From Thamnidium elegans (taxonomy: Eukaryota; Mucoromycota; Mucoromycetes; Mucorales; Mucoraceae): a stretch of 64,000 nucleotides of DNA. Both the position numbers and the translations under genes were made by a program. The DNA lies in NCBI GenBank assembly GCA_025201345.1, contig JAIXMG010000004.1, positions 248,001-312,000 of the forward strand. Reading direction: 5' to 3'. Below, in pieces: positions 33,567 through 47,796 of this stretch. Numbering within the stretch: the first letter of the stretch is position 1; each line of letters opens with the position of its first letter. The notes under the pieces are model-generated. The model made no database searches and was not told the origin of the DNA. It was given only the letters and a program-made list of their open reading frames with translations.

Positions 33567-36500
33567 TTAGAACAAGTTGTTTACTTTATCAACTAAATCG
33601 GATGCCTTTTGTTTTAATCCTTCAGTTTCACCACTTGCAGTTGCTTCATCTGTATCGCTAGACTTTGCTTCAGAGCTTGATGTATTACTAGGCTTTGCTT
33701 CAGAGCTCGACGTAATACTAGGCTTTGCTTGAGAGCTCGATGTAGCAGTAGCAGAAGCTTCGGTAGCGGTAGTAGTAGAACTATCTTCTGAAGCAGAACT
33801 AGTAACAGTAGAAGAGCTTTCAGAAGCAGCGGGAGTAAGGGCAGCAGAAGAAGAATTAGAAGCAGGAGCTTCAGTAGGCATCTTTCCGGACAAGAACTGA
33901 GCAAGAAGCTTTTCAAATTCTGCGGGGTCTGTGACAGAAGTGAGGTTGGAAGGAAGTGATTGGGCAGAGATAGATGAAGGAGAGATACCGATTGGAGGAA
34001 GGCCATCAATAGAAAGAGTGAAAGGAACCTTATCTTGGTAATAGAACATTTCGGTATTGTAAGCACCACCGACAATAACTGTAACATTTTGTTGAATATC
34101 GAAATACTTTGCAGGATCGAAAAGCATACCCAAAAGTTGAATAAGATGCTCAATACCAGAACCACTAATAGAAACAGGCCATGCATCAGTTTGTAAACTT
34201 CCACCTGCAGGGACTTCGACAGGACTAGGAAGAGTATAATCAATTGTACCAACAGCAAAAGGTTTAGCTCCAGAAGATGGGTTGAACATAACAGAAGCTT
34301 TAACGGACTTGATAGCATAAGTTGTATCCAAAGGATTCTTAAGGGTAATTTTACTAGAAGCCTTGTTTTGGAAGATAAGACCAATAAGACTTCCTTCAAC
34401 TGCGACACCTCCGATCAAGTTTCCGGCAATACCAGTCATAGTGGCAGCAAGTTTAACAGAAGATAAAGCAGGTAAAAGAGGGGCAATTTCAGTAGACTTA
34501 TCAGAACCAACAATAGTAAGAGGAACAGCAGCACTGGTCAGGTAGTTGCCGAGAACTTGGCTGACAGCCTTGGAGTCCGTAGAAGATTCGCCCAAATGTA
34601 ATTGACCGTCAAGTACAGTACGTCCAGGAGGAATAACAGCATCCTTGACATAAGTACGACCAATAACGGATTTAAACTCATCAAGAATAACATCAAAGTT
34701 GATATCACCGACAGTAATGGAAATATTGGAAGGATTGGTAAGTGCAAAAGTCAAATCAATAAGGATATAGTCTGAAGTACCGCCAACAACTTTAATTGTA
34801 AGAATCTCAGCCTTTCCTCCAAAGTTTGCAAAACCTATTAAAAAAAAAAGAAAATTAATATATTGATGGCCGTGTGTAATATTTTTTTTTAAAAAAAAAA
34901 TTACCCTTTAAACTAGTATCGACATTGAAAGCAATATTGTTGAGATTAATGTTACCAACAGCAGTTTCAGCAAGAGCATTTGAAGAACCCTTTAATCCAA
35001 AAGTGACACTAGGGCTCAAAGTCAAGAGTTGAACGAAACCAGAAAAGATAGTCTTATCGATTACCTTGAAAGGAACATTATTGAATTGTGTGGTAACCAA
35101 ACCAGTAGGACTAGTAGTGGCCTTTTCAGTAGGAACATCAAGAGTAGCGACGCCTTCACCTTGGTAATTAGCTTCAACACCCATACTGAGCTCACTAACG
35201 CCAAGAGGGAAACCGAAAGGACTCTTAATTTGAGCTTGAACATTACTGGAACTAGTGGGAGGGGCCCAAGGATCTTTGGTGAAATCAAGAGACATATCCT
35301 TCAAGGTGATAGCAGGAATCAATTGAGGAATTTCTTTAGGACCGGGTAAGATAACGTTTTCAATCTTTAATGTCTTGAAAGCAGAAGTAAGCCATCCAAC
35401 AGGATCGCCGGAACCCGAGGCAGAAACACCTTGAACATCAAGACTTGTGTCATTACCGCCAAGGTAATTATCAAAGAGCTTGGATATAGCTGCAAGACCA
35501 TCTTCAGAAGTTTGAGGAACCAAACGACCCTTCATATCAATATTAGCGACTCCGACAGGAGGGAAGACAGCAGCTCCGTTGGATGCAAGAGGACCGAGTT
35601 CAATGCCGTTAAAGATGGATGCAAATGCAACACCTCCAAGATCAAAACCAACTTGACTAGGGTTTTTAATAGAGGTATTAGCAAGAAGAGTAATACCACC
35701 TGCAGGATCGTCGGAAGGTAAATCGAATGAAGTAATTGTAACAGCATCCTTAAATCCTTGAGCACCAGCTAAAGTAATAGACTTGGACATGGAAATGGCA
35801 GTGAATGTAAAACCAAGAGAGTCGACAGTAACATCCTTAGTGTCAATATTCCAAACAAATTCCTTGTTGTTGATCATGTAAGCAGCAAATTCAGCCATAT
35901 CATCGCTATCGGCAAGAACGAATTTACCAGGAACATCAAAGGTAGCACCAACATCGGCCTTGGAAGCGATATCAGCCATAGTAACAGTACCAAGTTTCCT
36001 TCCTTGCCATGTGACAGTAAGAGGACTAGGGAAACTAATAAGAGCATCAATGGGACCTGCACCAGCAATAGAACCCTTCATTTGAACAGTGAACTCAGTA
36101 TCAGTAGGAGCAGACATCATGACACTTTCGAAAGCAAGAACAGCACCATCCACAATTTGTTGAACGATAGGTTGACCAACAATAGGAATTAAACCGGTGA
36201 CAGAACTGTCAGTGGAAATAGCAACACCACCTTGAGAGAAAGCTAAATCGTTTTGGTATTGACCAATAGTTAAACCAGAAGAAAGAGAAATGTCTACCTT
36301 TAAAGCTTTCATAGCCTCCATAACGTAACTGGAGATGTTGAAGCCAGCAAAAAGACTTGCGTCAGGGTCTATGGATTCCATACCACTAACTTCAAATCCG
36401 CCTAAGCCAAGTAAAGCATCAAGAGATTTGGTATCCATGTCAGCTTGAACTGCAAGAGTACGAAGTAATAATGCAATAGAGGCAGGTTCAACGTTCAAGT

Positions 36501-38845
36501 TCATGTTAAGGCTAGGGGATTCGGCAGTAGATTTACCAGGGATAACAAAAGGATTACTGCTAATGTCTTGATCGATATTACCAACAGGCATACCAACAAA
36601 AGTAGTGGCAGCAGTAACTGTGGTGATCGATAAACCAGAACTAAAAGGGTTAGCAATAGAGACCTTAACACCAACAATACCAGTTGCAATGGTATCAGGA
36701 AGAACAGTCAAAGCACCACCTTGAATCAAAGCATCCTTAAGACCAGGTAGCGTGGAAGAAAGACTAACATCACTCAAAGCTTCGGCAAGAGAGGCAATAG
36801 GAGTAGAATTGCTGTAACCAGAAATAGAAACAGCGTTATCACTACCCATAACAAAGGTACTTAAAAGGTTTTGACCAACGTCAGATCCCTTAGGGTTAAA
36901 AGTAGCAGCAGCAGTAACAGTATTTTCTCCTCGAGCTAAAACGAGATTTGCTAAAGTGACAACACCAAGATCGGTACCGTCAGCACCCATAATAAAACTA
37001 ACATCACCTGTGGAGATACTAAAGTCAGAGGGATTGGACATAGTGACACCAATATCTAGTAAAAGGTTTTCTGTAGTTCCACCAGAGACATCAAGTGAGT
37101 TGATAACAGTAGCAGTACTATTTAAGAATTGAAGACCATTAAGACTAGTAGGAACAGTGAAACTAATACCACCTAATGTGATAGGACCAATAGGAGTATT
37201 AGTCTTGGTAGTAGCATTACCAGATACCATAAAGGTATATTTATCATTAGCGGTTAAAGCATAGGTATATTGGTTGAATACATCTTCACGACCAGCGATA
37301 CCGGCAATAGTGTCATTAGCAATGGCAAACTTGAGGGTACCTGCAGCTTGATCACTGACAGAAGGGGCATTAGGAACAGTAATAATAGCAAAGTCAGTAG
37401 TTTCAGAGTCAGAGGTATTAAGAGAAAGAGCAATAGATTGAGTAACTTCGGTAATGTTTAAACTGAAACCAAAAGGGATTTTGAAATCAGCATTGACCAC
37501 GGGAGCATTTACAATAGGGTTATAAGGATTGGCAGGATCAAACTTTAAGTCAAGGTAGCCCATACTGACAGCATTAATAATCTTGAGAGGTTCAGGGACA
37601 CCTAAAGCAACATTAAGCTTGACCGTTTTGAAACCGTCAGAGAGCCAACCAATAGGGTTAACACCATCAGGAGCAGCGGAGATACCAATAGCAGATGTTT
37701 GAGACATTTTTCCAGAAACGTAGTTTGAGAAAAGGTTACCAACTTGTTCAAGAGCAGCAGGATCAGTTTGAGGAATCAAAGTACCCTTAAGGACGATATG
37801 ATTATCACCTTTTTGCAAGTTAACATTTTCAGAAGTAACTGTACCAATAGTAACACCTTCATAACCAATAGAAAGCGCAATCGTACCAAGCTGAACACCA
37901 ATAGGTGAGGGACTTTCAAGAATAGTACCTAGCTCTACTAAAATACCACCGTTGGGATCATCACCAGGAAGTTCAAAAGAATCAATCTTTACATTGGGGA
38001 AGCCATTCATACCTAAAAAAAAATTATAAGTTTAGTATATATATTTTTAATATATATCATGTGCTTTATTAAACATACCATTTAAGACGATTTCTTTGTC
38101 AAGATCAATAGTTGCCGTTCTAATGTAAAAAAAAAGGGGGGGGAGGGGATATTAGTTTGGCATTACATACTAATTAAAAATACAAGCTTTACCTAGTAAG
38201 AGCAGTAATATCAAGCTTTCCTCGTAAAGTCCAAGTAAAAGATTCGACAGCCATCATGTCTTGAGCAAATAAAGCAAAAGCAGCTTCATCTTTAATTAAG
38301 AAGGGTGTAATAGCGTTCAATTGACCTTTACCGCCACTAATGCTACTTTCGTTATATAAGAAGATATTGCCCAAAACTTGATCTTTGTAAAGTACTTCGA
38401 TAGGGTTATGGAAATTAATCTTTGCAGGAAAAGGACCGGTGTGGCTGAGAGAACTTTCCATACTCATGTAAAAGGTTGTATTCATGTTGTCGCCATCACG
38501 TTTAGAATAAACTTGATTATTCAATGATTCAGGTTTATTAAAAGTAATTTGAGCGGCATCGACATCAATCTTTGCACCGTTCATTAAGGACTGAGCAATC
38601 ATTGGGAAGAACACAAAGATGGCCAAGCAAACAACAACAATAACAGTAATGACGGTTAAAATTGAACAAATAATCCAGTACTTTTTCTTTTTGTAGAAAG
38701 GAACCTTGGTAGGAGCTGATGGTTTTTCAGAATACTGTTCCATCATGTCGACTTCTTCCGAGGTTCGATGTTCAGCGCGATGGTATTCGCCATTTTGATT
38801 TACAACGGTATCATGGCCGTATGTAAGGTGATTATTATCACTCAT
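33567..38845 (-). CDS. Large DUF3712 / Tag1-like single-pass membrane protein
   Basis: Four exons (about 38845-38195, a short one near 38117-38079, 38016-34902, 34833-33567), close to 1,690 residues. The acidic/polar cytosolic N terminus (about 60 residues) is followed by KYWIICSILTVITVIVVVCLAIFVFF, a single membrane segment. The rest is a long array of beta-rich DUF3712 modules with recurring signatures: N-P-S/N-P-x turns, GxxxGxVxLxNLxLxxGxN, NYxxGxxxx and PGP/PEIIPxI. At least four to six modules are visible. The C terminus is Ser/Thr/Ala-rich with an imperfect repeat (SSSEAKPSNTSSSEAKSS). DUF3712 occurs in fungal vacuolar or secreted proteins, including yeast Tag1; vacuolar or surface location here is inference. 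Three introns break the frame cleanly. Confidence 0.85.
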
Positions 38846-41668
38846 TAATATTTGTTTTTAATTTATTGAAAGAATGGAGAAGCGTATTAGATTAGTTTTT
38901 TTTTTTTTGTAAAAGGATAGTAAAAAATTCAAAGACTAAAAAAAAGGTATAATATTATAAACAGCGTTATGTATTTCGCTGAATATAATGATTATGCCCT
39001 AGAAAGAGGTTGGAGGAAATAGAGGGAGGGAGAATTAATGATTTTATTCGAAACAGTTTTTGACACTCTTTATATATACATTTGTAATTTGTATTTTTTT
39101 TTGTAACATCAATAGTTTAGATCTGTGTTATACTTTGGTTGCTGAACAATAAATCAAATGATTGGGCCATTTTTTTTTGAAAAAAAAAAAAAAAACTCAT
39201 AAATGAGGTAGCCTAGTTAATCTGTGGGAGCACCAACCACGATAAATTATTACATAGAGTGAAATTATATTACCCACATGTGAAATACCCACACAAAGCG
39301 AAGCAAAGTAGTTTTTGTAGTTGATACTTTTTCATTAAAGTATATCACGAACACATCATGAGTGACCACTTCATGAATATTACTTCATATAACTTTGAAT
39401 AAATATGAACTCTACATATTAAATATAGCACCTCTTCACAGTAAACCTTTAAAGATGTACGATTAAAGAGTAAATGTGCCTTTTTTTTTACCCATATACA
39501 GCTGAATTTGTGGGATATGTAAGTATAATTTTAGACTAGTATGAAAGTATTATGCTTATGTTTATTTTTAAACACTCGTACGAGAACAAAGTGACACTTA
39601 TTTTAATCTCAAAAGAAGCTATAATATATTTAACTATTTGTAAAAAATAATATACATCTTGATATCGATTTATTTTTGATAGTCTAATAAGTGCTTAATT
39701 TGAGTTTTATTATACAAACATAAACAAAGATCGCCACTACAAACATAAAACCGCGGGAAAAATAATTAACTGATGCAATGGCCACACAGCGTATAATGCT
39801 TATGAGTGACAACTCCGCAAAATGTAGACCACAGCCTGCAATTTGACTGTGTGAAATATATGTGTATACTTATGAATACCATACCTCATTAATAAAAAAG
39901 TCATCTTCTACATGTGCCTTTTTTTTCTTTTTTTTTCTCATATTAAAATAAATTAAGGTACTGTTGTTAGTCTCATGTTTATTTTTTATTTTTTTAAGTA
40001 TAGTTGCAAACATATATACGCATTTTTCGTTCGCGACTGATTTATATTGAGGCGTAGAAAACAGCAAAGTAATGAAAAAACCGTTTTATTTGACTTAATA
40101 AAAGCAAATAAAAATAGAGTACAAAGTCAAGGATTTTCCCATACGCAAGAAAAAAAATGATAATGACACCCGAACCCCAATTATTCATAAAGTAAAGCAA
40201 ACACAGTAGTCAATGTGTTTTGAAATAATATTTATATTTAACAGTTATATAGTACAAGTAAACTATTTGAACAATAAAATAGCTACCTTTTTATATTAGG
40301 TCGAAGAAAGAGTCAAGGCTTTTTTTGGTTACCCTCTCTTATTATCAAATAATTGAGTGGGGATAATGGGTTGCCATAAGTAACCGGTTAGTCGTTATAT
40401 TTTATAATATTTGGATTTGTTATTTTGTACCACTCTTTACATTCGATGTAACCCAACCAACGTTTTTTTTATTAAAAAAAAATCTTTATCGGATTAACTC
40501 ACCGGCCTTATTGTGTTTTTAATATACTGTTAAAACAAGAAAAAAAAAACTAAAAAATAGTATAGTTAATTTTTATTATATAAAAGCATTTTGCTGCGGA
40601 TACAGTTCCTGGGAAAAACTAAGTGAGATTATATATTAGTTATCAGTCGCGGATGCTATAAATCGAGAATAGTGCGTAATTTTTAGCTCATATCATGTTT
40701 CAGTAGGATCCTATGGACTTTCTGTGTTCCCTGTTCCATATTGTATGTAACGCAATGTCATTACGTAGAAAAAGGAATATTCTTGAGTTCAATAGCATTA
40801 TAGATCTGCGAGTATTTTAATTTCCTGATCCAAATAATTGATCCAGTATAACTTTTACACCCCCACAAATATAAACAGACATCGTAAAGTTACTTAAGCA
40901 ATATTAAAATGATATTCAGATGTAAGAGTACTCGTGTGTAACCAAAGCCATACTACAAAGATTGACAATCCTTTTTAGATTTTTGAATGGGGATCAGACG
41001 GATTAACATATATTTAGAAACGTTATACGCATGTACAAACAAAGTTAATCTGGTCGAATGATAGGAAAATATTTATGAGCTATAGAAAAATATAGAGCTC
41101 ATTTTATATCGAAGATTTCTATTCCAGTTTGTAAATATGCAAAAAAAAAAAAAAAAAAAAAAAATAGCATACCTTATTTTAGCCTTTTTTTGTTGTTGTT
41201 GTCTTTCAAATAGAAATATGCATACATTAGTGACTTTAAATGAAGAAACTAAAGTTTTATTACTAGATTTAGTACTACTTTTTGCATTGATCATCAGGAG
41301 CACTAATTACTGGTGTCACCCAAACTGTTACACTGTAATATATTTTTATTGAAAAAACAGTAATACAAAATAAATATTCTATGATTTAAACTTGCTATTT
41401 TTAAATGTGCCTTTTTAAGAAATTTAATAATGATGTCAATACAGAAGGCAAGTGATATAGTATTTTTTGCGCGAAGAAAAAAAAATCCCGTAACAGAATA
41501 CGTTTTCATAGATATAAAAGTATACAAAATGTAAATAAATGGGACATATCACAGTTTGAATGTGTGTAGCGTAAAAACATCTTGGAATAAGTACACCATT
41601 TTTACGCCGTCTTGTTGATAATTTATCTTCAAACTATTTCATGTGAAAAGCTAAGATATATCAAATGT

Positions 41669-41709
<41 letters not shown>

Positions 41710-43331
41710 GGACAGAGGCTAGACTTTTACGTAATACTTTGACATCTCGAGTAGATGCTTTGCTTTGAAAAAATATATATACGACTATGGAAAATAACAA
41801 AAGCAATTTAGGACGGTGGTGGGGCGAGGGTTAGAAGAAAAAAGACCATGTAATGGGGTAGTAGAAAAATTAAACAAAGTATAGAACTAATTAGTCTTTT
41901 TTTTTTATTATTATTCTACAGTTATATATCGTAAAAGGCTTCTCTACCATTTAGATACACCATTAATATATATATAAAAAATGTGATTTCGAGTGATTAG
42001 ATTTTTTTTTTTTTTTTTTTTTGATACAGATTTAACATCCAAAGTCTTGGTTCGTTTATGTCTATTTGGTCGTTGTCTGATTTTACGAAAAGCTAAACAA
42101 AAGTCAACGGTGATTCAATGTATTGGGTATGCAGTGACCTTTTACTTACCATCCATGCTTTCCAATGATACAATATAACACAAATGACAGAAATATTGAC
42201 AATGTACGTTCCTAAGGAGATATCAGAAATTGGTAGCCTTTGCAAAATATTATTCTTATTATATGAGCATCAAATGAAACAATGTGATAGAACCTAAAAC
42301 ATATATGTCCAAAGACATTCTAGCAATAGTATGCAGTACATATAACTTTCCTTCCTATCTTATCGGTCACCGAGTAAGTGGTGTAGCATTTTTTTTATAT
42401 AATCATTACTCGTCCTTACTAACCTTATCGTTTTTTTCATCAAAGTCTTACGCGTTTCTCACTTTTTATCTCTATTAATGATATAAAATAAATTATTTGG
42501 TGTTGTGGCGAATATCTTGAAGAGCCTAAGTATCTTAGCTCGTCTGCAGATATGTTTCTACTTACATCCCTTATCCCTTAAACCTTTTTTCTACATGCAT
42601 TATTTTTTTTAAAAAAAGCAGCTACATATTATGTTTAAAAATAAAATGAAGCCATTATTAATAATACATTACTAGCTATACAACATTTTAAAAGCAATTA
42701 AATTTATCTAAGAAATTTTAACAACGCAAACTAAAAATAACACTTCAGTATCAATAATGGTATGTGAATACTTATAAAGCAACTTGTAATTGAACCTTAT
42801 CTAATCGTTATTTTTTTTTTTTTTTTTTTTTGTAGGTAAGCTATTCCTTATTACCGCAGCTTTTGCTGTGAGTTTCTACTGTTGTAGAGCATTCCTACTG
42901 CTGGTGTACTTCCGTATCTTTTTAACGCCATTTTAGATGGATTTCAGTAGCCATTAGTTCAAATATTTAAACCAAACTATTTTTACAAATAATATATTTT
43001 TACATTTTCTAATGATCCCCCAAATACCCCCAATTTTAAAAAACTTGAATGTACCTCCCTGTACCCCTAACATAACCTTTATTGTCATATAAGGAAGGTA
43101 TTTGGGACAGCTGTAAAAAGACTCTGGAATAATATAAAAAAAATCCTGTGGGATGTAGTTATATCCAGGAATGAGTGTAACATCAAGGTCCACAGGAGAA
43201 CAGAAAACGAGATTTTGTCTCATATTCAACCCCAGATATCCCAGAATTTTCCAAACCTATTCAAAGGAATATTATTATTGCTTTCATCTCATTGATTTCA
43301 ACCTTACCATCTCTTTTTAAATAGGCAGCTC
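38846..43331. other. Intergenic, 4.5 kb without a recognised gene
   Basis: The longest gene-free stretch. Very AT-rich, with long homopolymers: poly(A) of about 25 at 41140-41164 and 33 at 41674-41706, and poly(T) at 42001-42022 and 42812-42832. Short frames (41073-41352, 41993-42178, 42954-43229) show no family resemblance and overlap homopolymers. I saw no terminal repeats, tRNA or conserved motif. It lies between divergent genes, so it holds two promoters and possibly a decayed element. Confidence 0.4.
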
Positions 43332-46300
43332 ATGTACAACACTAATTCCTCGAGGAATCCTTGGGGTGAAACAAACAAACAACTTAGCCAAGGTGCTAGT
43401 ATTGATGAACTGAAAAAATCGATCCGAGAACAAAAGATTCTGCTAGACGCTTTTGGCGAAGATTCACTCAGTTATGTCGATCACCAACGCGATGTTAATG
43501 CCAACGTGGGCGAACTAAAACGTCGTATTATTTCCTTAACGCAGGAAATGTACGATAGACAACAGATGGCTGCATCTACAGGTCGTTCAACTTTAAGTCC
43601 TGCACAATGGTGGGCTCGTTATCAGCTAAATTTACGTCAATTAGAAGATATTGCAGATCAAAGGCATGTTTTATTAAAGGAAATTGATTATCTGGTTGGA
43701 ACTAGTATAAAAAACTTACAAGAGGAGCTGGATCAAGAAACGGAAATGTTACAAAAGGCTAGAGTGAAGGCAAATCAGGTGAAACGAACCGCCTATTCGA
43801 CACATTATATAAATTGTGACCAGCCTGGTATGACAGAGTCTGAGCGTATTCGTGCAAAGGCTCAGGCAATGGTTGCCGCCCGTCTCGGAAAAAGTAACAG
43901 TTCGACAACTTCATTATACGGTGATCGTATGGATGACGATAATACTAAGGCCACTGAGTTTAATCGACTTATTGAGGGAGTTAAACAAATTCAAAGAGAA
44001 GTTGAATCAATTGTAGAAAACAATTTAACAAGTGTGGATAAAGATTTAGATTTAGGAACGAAGCAATTAAAAGATAGACAAATGTTTGAGCAAGGTTTAT
44101 ATGTTGACGATGAATTGGCTCGCTTCATTGATATGTTGGATAGCTCTTTAATCACCACTTCTGAAAAAAGATCATATGATGTAAATAAAAAGTTACCCCC
44201 TCCTCCTCCTCCGCCATTGTACTATAGACCACCATCTCCTTATTCTCATTCGCCCCCTCCAATACCTACCTCTCAGAGACCAGGCACTCCTCGATCAGAA
44301 GCTGATATCAAGGCAGAAGCTCATAAACGGATTGAACAACGTAAACTACTTTTTTCAAAAAATATCAGTAAATCACAGACGTTTGAAGATAAGTCACAGC
44401 CTATCGAGGAAAATAACATTAGTGAGGAAGAAAGAGCCGCACAAGAAAAAATGAGACATGCGGAGATAAGTGCTCGTGCTCGATTGGATGTTATGCGCGA
44501 AAAAAGAAATGCCCTGAGAAAAGAAGCTGCTGCTGCTGAAGAAAAGAAGAGAAAGGCTGCTGCTGAAGCTAGTGCCGCTGCTGAAGCTGAAATGCTCGCT
44601 GAAAAGAAAAGAAAACAAAAGGAAGAAGAGGAACGCGCGGTAAAGATAAAAAAGGCACAAGATGAATATGCTACGCAACAGCGTATATTGAGAGAAGCAG
44701 AACTAGAACGATTAAGATTAGAGCGTGAAGAAAAAAAGAAAAAAGAGGCAGAGGAACGTAAAAAACGCGACGAAGAAGAACGTATTGCCGAGGAAATTCG
44801 TCAAAAGAAAGCTCGTAAAGCCGCAGAACAAGCTGCTCAGGAAAAGCGTCTTCGAATAATGGAAATTGAGCGTCGTGAAAAGGAGATAGAAGCTGCTAGA
44901 CAAGAAGAGATCAACAGACGTAGATTATGGGAGGAAACTGAAAATCAAAAACGTTTAGAGGAAGAAAGATTAATTCGAGAAAAGGAAGAAGAAGCTGCTA
45001 GAGTCCGTCAACGTCTTGATGATGAAGATGCTAGAATTGAAGAGCAACGTCGCCATGAAGAAGAGGAAAGAAGACGTTTAGAGGAAGAAGCCCAAGCTCG
45101 AAAGAAAGCAGAAGAGGAGAGAATAGAATTGGAAAAGAGAAGAGAAGAACAAGCCTTGTATGAAGCGGAAATGAAGTTACAAGAGGAAAGAAAGAAGGAA
45201 GAATTAATAAAATGCCAGCAAGAGGCGCAAGAATTGACTGCTGCTCGTGCTTCAGAAGAAGCCGAAGCTGCCGCTGCCGCTGCGGTATCTAAAGAAGCAT
45301 ATTCTTCTTCACCTGGTAGCATACATCTCTCTATTCAAAACAGTACCACTGCAGGCACAAGTGGTTATGGTGTTGACGTTGAGGACGAAGTTAACTTTAG
45401 TATTAGTAAGATCTCTCCCTTTTTTTTTTCTAAAGTGATTCTAATTTTTTTTTAAAAAAAACACAGTCTACCGTGTTAAAACATTATACGAGTATCAAGG
45501 AATCAGGGAAGACGATTTGTCGTTTTCGGCAAACGAAACTCTTAAAGCTCATCCTTCAAAGGATAAAGGAAGTGATTGGTGGTATGGTACTTCACTATCA
45601 ACAAATCAAGTTGGTTTCTTCCCTAGAACTTATGTTGAAGTAATTGAAGAAGGTAAAAACTTTAAACACAGTTACTTTTTTTTTAAAAAAAAAAAAGACC
45701 CTAACTTAATATCAATTACTAGCCTTCCGTGTAAAAACACTATATGAATTTACCAAGAACCGACCTGACGATTTAGAATTTACTGAAAACGAGGTCATTG
45801 TTGTACAGCCGTTCCAAGATGAAAATAGCGATTGGTGGTACGGTACAAACGAAGATACCGGGGAAAGCGGGTATTTCCCAAAGACTTATGTGGAAAAAAT
45901 CGACTCAGGTAATATTTTTTTTTTTTGTAGTAACTCAAGAAGATGCGCGTAACTAACTTAATCATACAATCTTCTTTTTTACAGCTTCAACCGATTATCA
46001 TATTTCACCTTCATCGACATCTATGTCTATTTCAATTGGTGGAGGTTCATCGCATCAAAATAAGCACCCTGGAGGTATCTTATTAACTGTTACTGAGCAT
46101 GATTTACCCCGAGGATTATCAGCTCCCAATACACCTATCACGAAAAAAGCGAATTTAGGAGTAGATAAAGCCCAATTGTCTAAACGTCGTAGAGCGGCTA
46201 GTTCCGTCAGTACTGCTAACAATAGCCATATTAGTACGCCTCAGCTTATTTTTCCACGCTCTGGAAGTGTGTCTGAGAATCTCGAACTCCTAACATGGGC

Positions 46301-47796
46301 TAGTACTATGGATCCTATAGAATTAGAAGCTATATTACCCGAGGAACGCAAAAGACAAGAGGCTATTTTTGAATTGATTGCAACGGAAAGAAGCTATCTC
46401 AACGACCTTCAAATGATTATCAACGTAAAAACTTTTTGTACGCTTGTAATACATACACAATCAGTATTAATTTTTATTTTATTTTTTTTGTACCTAGATT
46501 TTTTACGCAGACTCTGCAAAATACTTATCACAGGACGAACGTGATGTTGTCTTTTCTAACATTGATGATTTACTTATATGTAATACAGCCCTTTTGAGTG
46601 ATATGGAAACCCGACAAAACGAAAAAGCCAACGTAGTGGATAAAATTGGTGATGTGTTTTTACGACATGTAAATATACTTTGATTACATATCTATGTAAT
46701 ATTAATAACACATGTTTTTTTTTAGGCGGATAGTTTACAATGTTATTCTACCTATTGTAGAAACCAATCCTATGCCACAAAGTTCTTACAAAAAAAGAGA
46801 GAGGATGACCAATGGTTCGAAGTGTTTTTGAAGGTAATACATATATTGTACATGTAAAACTGTAAACTTATATATATTTCTCTTCTAAAAAAAAAAAAAA
46901 AAAAAAAAAGACTGCGCAGACCAGAGTAGAATGTCGTTCTTTAGATCTTTCGCACTTTTTACTTGAACCAGTGCAGCGTATTACAAGATACCCACTTTTA
47001 CTTCGCCAGGTACTTGATACAGGATATTTTTATGTTGAATTTAATCTAAATTACTTTATAAATAGATTTTGAACAATACACCAAAAAGGCATCCTGACTA
47101 TGCACTTGTTCGCTCTGCATTGTCTATAGCCCAAAAGGTTTTAGAGGATGTAAATGAAGAAACTAGAAGATTTGAAAATATTCAAAAAATGTCAGAATTA
47201 TCTAGAATTCTAGATATGGAATCTACCGATGTAAGTTCAGCTACTTGAAAAAAAAAATACTGATTACTGATAAGTTTGATATAGAGGTTAAATCTTCCTG
47301 GTAGAGAGTTTGTTATGGATGGTGCACTGTTTAAATCCAAAAGCGGTCGTAAATTACATGGTTTCTTGTTTAACGATGTATTAATTCTTGCTGAACCACT
47401 TAAGAGCTTAAGTCAGAAGGGTTACCTCTATAGTCTCTACCGTGAGGTAAAAAAAAAAAAAAAAACATGTATTTAAACGTTTTAATATGGAGCATGTACT
47501 AAGAATATATTTCATCTATAGCCGATGCCTATTGATAAAGTCAGTGTTCGTCAGCAACAAACAATGGCTTTAAAGTCTTCATTTACTAGTAACACAGGTA
47601 AAAAAAAAAAAAAAAAAAAATGCACACATACAAAAGGGATCCTTTTACTTATATATTTTGTTTAACTATAGATGATTTATCGTTTCAAATTGTATATGGT
47701 TCTCAAGTTATTGCTGTAAGGACCTCCTCGGCCTCTCATAAGCGCCAATGGATGAACCAAATTCAACATTATAGTGCTCTTCAGCAATACAAATAA
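43332..47796 (+). CDS. RhoGEF with coiled coil, two SH3 domains, DH and PH domains
   Basis: About eleven exons, roughly 1,250 residues. The N-terminal part (to about residue 270) is helical. A Pro-rich stretch (LPPPPPPPLYYRPPSPYSHSP) follows, then a long highly charged coiled coil (about 330-640, EEKKRKAAAEASAAAEAE.. to EAEAAAAAAVSKEA). Two SH3 domains sit on separate exons, 45467-45652 (YRVKTLYEYQGIREDDLSF..) and 45723-45908 (FRVKTLYEFTKNRPDDLEF..). The DH domain begins RKRQEAIFELIATERSYLNDLQ and includes HFLLEPVQRITRYPLLLRQIL. The PH domain follows (REFVMDGALFKSKSGRKLHGFLFNDVLILAE to RQWMNQIQHYSAL). It activates Rho-family GTPases, likely linking endocytic or actin structures to Cdc42/Rho, by analogy with intersectin-like GEFs. 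Stop at 47794-47796. Confidence 0.9.
45467..45908 (+). repeat. Duplicated SH3 exon pair
   Basis: Two exons of exactly 186 bp, both with phase-1 introns on each side, encode homologous SH3 domains that both open (Y/F)RVKTLYE(Y/F) and both contain SDWWYGT and a YVE terminus. Confidence 0.8.

Noticed and set aside
33614..37461. Multiple long frames opposite or within the DUF3712 gene
   Set aside because: Leu/Val-rich shadows of a repetitive coding sequence in the other frames.
41073..41706. Poly(A) runs as possible retrotransposon tails
   Set aside because: No coding remnant upstream and no convincing target duplication, unlike 2032-2458.
42954..43229. 91-codon minus-strand frame
   Set aside because: No family resemblance, next to AT-rich spacer and short C-rich repeats; could be chance.
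44394..45322. Minus-strand Ser/Phe-rich frames across the RhoGEF coiled coil
   Set aside because: Antisense of GAA/AAG-rich coiled-coil codons; no independent support.
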